Below, piece after piece: positions 7,093 through 8,489 of a stretch of DNA of 8,489 nt. The DNA is taken from positions 1 through 8,489 of the forward strand of contig JANQQY010000486.1 in assembly GCA_028284845.1 (NCBI GenBank), given 5' to 3'. Below the pieces are notes generated by a model, which saw nothing but the letters and a program-made list of their open reading frames with translations, was not told the origin of the DNA and made no database searches. How positions within the stretch are numbered: position 1 is the first letter of the stretch; each line of letters starts with the position of its first letter. This DNA is from Spirochaetales bacterium. GTDB taxonomy: Bacteria; Spirochaetota; Spirochaetia; DSM-27196; SLST01. A program made the position numbers and the translations under genes.

Positions 7093-8325
7093 ATGAAACT
7101 CTGGATGAGGCTGGTCGCCGGCACGGTGATCGGGCTTGTTGTCGGCCTCTACTACCCGATTGGTTCGTCCGGATCGATCGAGTTTCTCGAGACATTGTCC
7201 CGCGTGCTTGTCACCGTTGGCCGGTACGTCGTCTTCCCGCTCGCCTTTTTTGGAGTCTTGATTGGGGTCCACGAGCTTCGTCAAGACAAGATGACCATCA
7301 AAGTCTACGGCAAGGCATCACTTCTGATCCTTGGCGCAACGGCCGGTTCGGTCATCCTTGGCACGCTTGTCACGCTGCTCCTCTCGCCTCGGCGCATCCC
7401 GCCCATCTTTCAGGAGTCGGTCATCCCCGAGCTGCCGGATGTCGCGAGCTTCGTGATCGGTGTCTTTCCGGCAAACATGTTCTCGGCTTTTTTGTCCGGT
7501 CCCGGCTTCCTGCTTCCGGTGGTCGCCGCCGCGCTGATCCTCGGGCTGGTTCTTCACCATGAGGGCTCGCCGGTCGACGCGGCAGTCGATGTTTCTGAAG
7601 CTCTGGCGCGGACCTTCTATCGATTGAACGCCTGGATGAACGAGGTGGTGGCAGTCGCGATGATCGGTGTGACCGCGTACTGGGTTGTTCAACTACGGAC
7701 GGTCAGCGATCTTGGACTCTTTGCGCCGCTCATCTGGACCGTAACAGGCATTGCCGTCTTGGTCAGTCTCGTTGGCTACTCGCTCGTCGTCTTCTTCGCA
7801 GCCGATCGGTATCAGCCGTTCACATGGCTCTATGGATTGATTCTGCCGGTCGTCACTGCGTTCTTCGCCGGAGATTCGTACTTCGCTCTTGGACCTCTCA
7901 CACGAGTTGCGAAAGAGAACTACGGTATCTCACGCGAGGCAGCCGCGCCCGTGCTGACCCTGAGCACCCTCTTTGCCAAGGCGGGTAGCGCCATGGTTGT
8001 CGCTGCAAGTTTTGTCACCGTCTTCAGGTCGTACACCGCCCTGGAGATCACCTTTAGTCAGGTACTCTGGATCATGCTCGCGGCGTTTGCGATCTCATTC
8101 GCCCTTGGGCGGACGCCGGGTGTCACCGTCATTGTGGGACTCTCGGTGCTCGCCTCGTGGTATGGCGAGGGGATGCAGGACATCTTCTTGATCCTCCTGC
8201 CTGCACTGCCGGTTCTCACCGGAATCGCCGTTGCGATGGACACGATTACCTCCGCGGCCGTCACCTTCCTCGTCGCATCGTGGGAGCGTAAACGTCGGAT
8301 CGTGGATCCTCTTGATTTTGTGTAG
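7093..8325 (+). CDS. DAACS/SDF-family (glutamate/dicarboxylate:cation symporter-like) transporter, atypical
   Basis: This is a 410-residue inner-membrane protein of the length and layout of GltPh-like transporters. Hydrophobic segments lie at about 5-22, 38-60, 76-98, 120-153, 183-200 and 208-236. A C-terminal half follows with the first re-entrant hairpin region (247-275), TM7 (285-311), the second hairpin (321-357) and TM8 (363-396). AFFAGDSYFALGPL (256-269) sits where the family has its serine-rich SSSATLP. VLTLSTLFAKAGSAM (287-301) aligns without gaps to the TM7 pattern VLPLGATINMDGTAL, so NMDGT has become AKAGS. RTPG (340-343) replaces the GIPG of hairpin 2. TM8 keeps D383 but not the Arg and Asn of DxxRTxxN. 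Family members move acidic or neutral amino acids, or C4-dicarboxylates, with Na+ or H+. Here both substrate and coupling ion are uncertain. The gene is probably transcribed from its own promoter. It is convergent with the minus-strand gene, with 18 bp between stops. Confidence 0.85.
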   Translation: MKLWMRLVAGTVIGLVVGLYYPIGSSGSIEFLETLSRVLVTVGRYVVFPLAFFGVLIGVHELRQDKMTIKVYGKASLLILGATAGSVILGTLVTLLLSPRRIPPIFQESVIPELPDVASFVIGVFPANMFSAFLSGPGFLLPVVAAALILGLVLHHEGSPVDAAVDVSEALARTFYRLNAWMNEVVAVAMIGVTAYWVVQLRTVSDLGLFAPLIWTVTGIAVLVSLVGYSLVVFFAADRYQPFTWLYGLILPVVTAFFAGDSYFALGPLTRVAKENYGISREAAAPVLTLSTLFAKAGSAMVVAASFVTVFRSYTALEITFSQVLWIMLAAFAISFALGRTPGVTVIVGLSVLASWYGEGMQDIFLILLPALPVLTGIAVAMDTITSAAVTFLVASWERKRRIVDPLDFV

Positions 8326-8343
8326 GAGCGCCTCTCTCGGTTG

Positions 8344-8487
8344 CTAGATGTCCGGGTCAGGGTCTACGCCGCGCGGGAGCTCTTGAGTCTCCTCGCGGTC
8401 TCTGAAGAGACCAGCGAACGGCGGCGTTGCACCAATCGAAACCGAGAGTCGAAGCTGCATCTTGTCGTACCAGGGCAGTGCCGAATC
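8344..8487 (-). CDS. C-terminal 47 codons of an unidentified protein (5' end outside window)
   Basis: Reading the minus strand from base 8487, the frame is open and ends at a TAG (complement of 8344-8346). It encodes a tail that begins DSALPWYDK, has an alternating stretch MQLRLSVSIG and ends in an acidic, Pro-rich VDPDPDI. The other two minus-strand frames are interrupted by stops near the same place. The alternating hydrophobic pattern could be a final beta-strand of an outer-membrane or other beta-rich protein, but 47 residues are too few to assign a family. It converges on the transporter gene. No convincing terminator hairpin with a T-run is visible in the 18 bp between the two stops. 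Confidence 0.5.
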   Translation of the reverse strand, partial: DSALPWYDKMQLRLSVSIGATPPFAGLFRDREETQELPRGVDPDPDI

Positions 8488-8489
8488 AA

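Noticed and set aside
6840..7562. Plus-strand open frame of 240 codons bridging the SDR-like gene and the transporter
   Set aside because: It is out of frame with both genes, and its Arg/Ser/Pro-rich composition is typical of a shifted reading of GC-rich coding DNA.
8334..8448. Inverted repeat CTCTCGGTT (8334-8342) and AACCGAGAG (8440-8448)
   Set aside because: The arms are 9 bp and 97 bases apart, one inside the minus-strand coding region. This is readily expected by chance, and the structure does not resemble a terminator or attachment site.

Overview
The window is GC-rich (about 60% by eye) bacterial DNA, densely coded on the plus strand, with a convergent gene entering from the right edge. 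There are no mobile elements, CRISPR arrays, rRNA or tRNA. I cannot fix the lineage. The gene content (a DPE2-type amylomaltase, a very large GH13 protein and a degenerate DAACS transporter) makes me lean weakly towards a spirochaete-like or other deep-branching group.

Layout: (1) the C-terminal part of a gamma-glutamyltransferase-family protein, including its catalytic threonine, cut by the left edge; (2) malQ, a GH77 4-alpha-glucanotransferase of the plant DPE2 type; (3) a 1158-residue GH13 (alpha-amylase superfamily) protein whose ATG overlaps the malQ stop as ATGA; (4) a 229-residue protein with the outline of a short-chain dehydrogenase but without its catalytic residues; (5) a 410-residue membrane transporter resembling the glutamate/dicarboxylate:cation symporters (DAACS/SDF) but with substituted ion-binding motifs; (6) on the minus strand, the last 47 codons of an unidentified gene.

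malQ and the GH13 gene form a translationally coupled pair and very probably act together on glycogen, maltodextrin or a related glucan. The GH13 protein keeps the family's Asp nucleophile and Glu acid/base, but its fourth conserved region reads NNPD instead of NHD. That recalls GlgE maltosyltransferases. Its roughly 320-residue N-terminal and 300-residue C-terminal parts match nothing I recognise.

The SDR-like gene and the transporter each have their own sigma70-type promoter with the same geometry: TTGACC, 17 bp, TAnnnT, then 8 bp to the ATG, with no well-placed Shine-Dalgarno. Both are predicted to make leaderless or nearly leaderless mRNAs. The transporter's promoter lies inside the 3' end of the SDR-like gene, and that gene's TAG stop is the first half of the transporter's -10 box.

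The points most worth a second look are the atypical GH13 protein, the transporter with a lysine where the DAACS family has its Na+-binding NMDGT motif, and the twin leaderless promoters. I saw no defence system or other clearly unprecedented locus.
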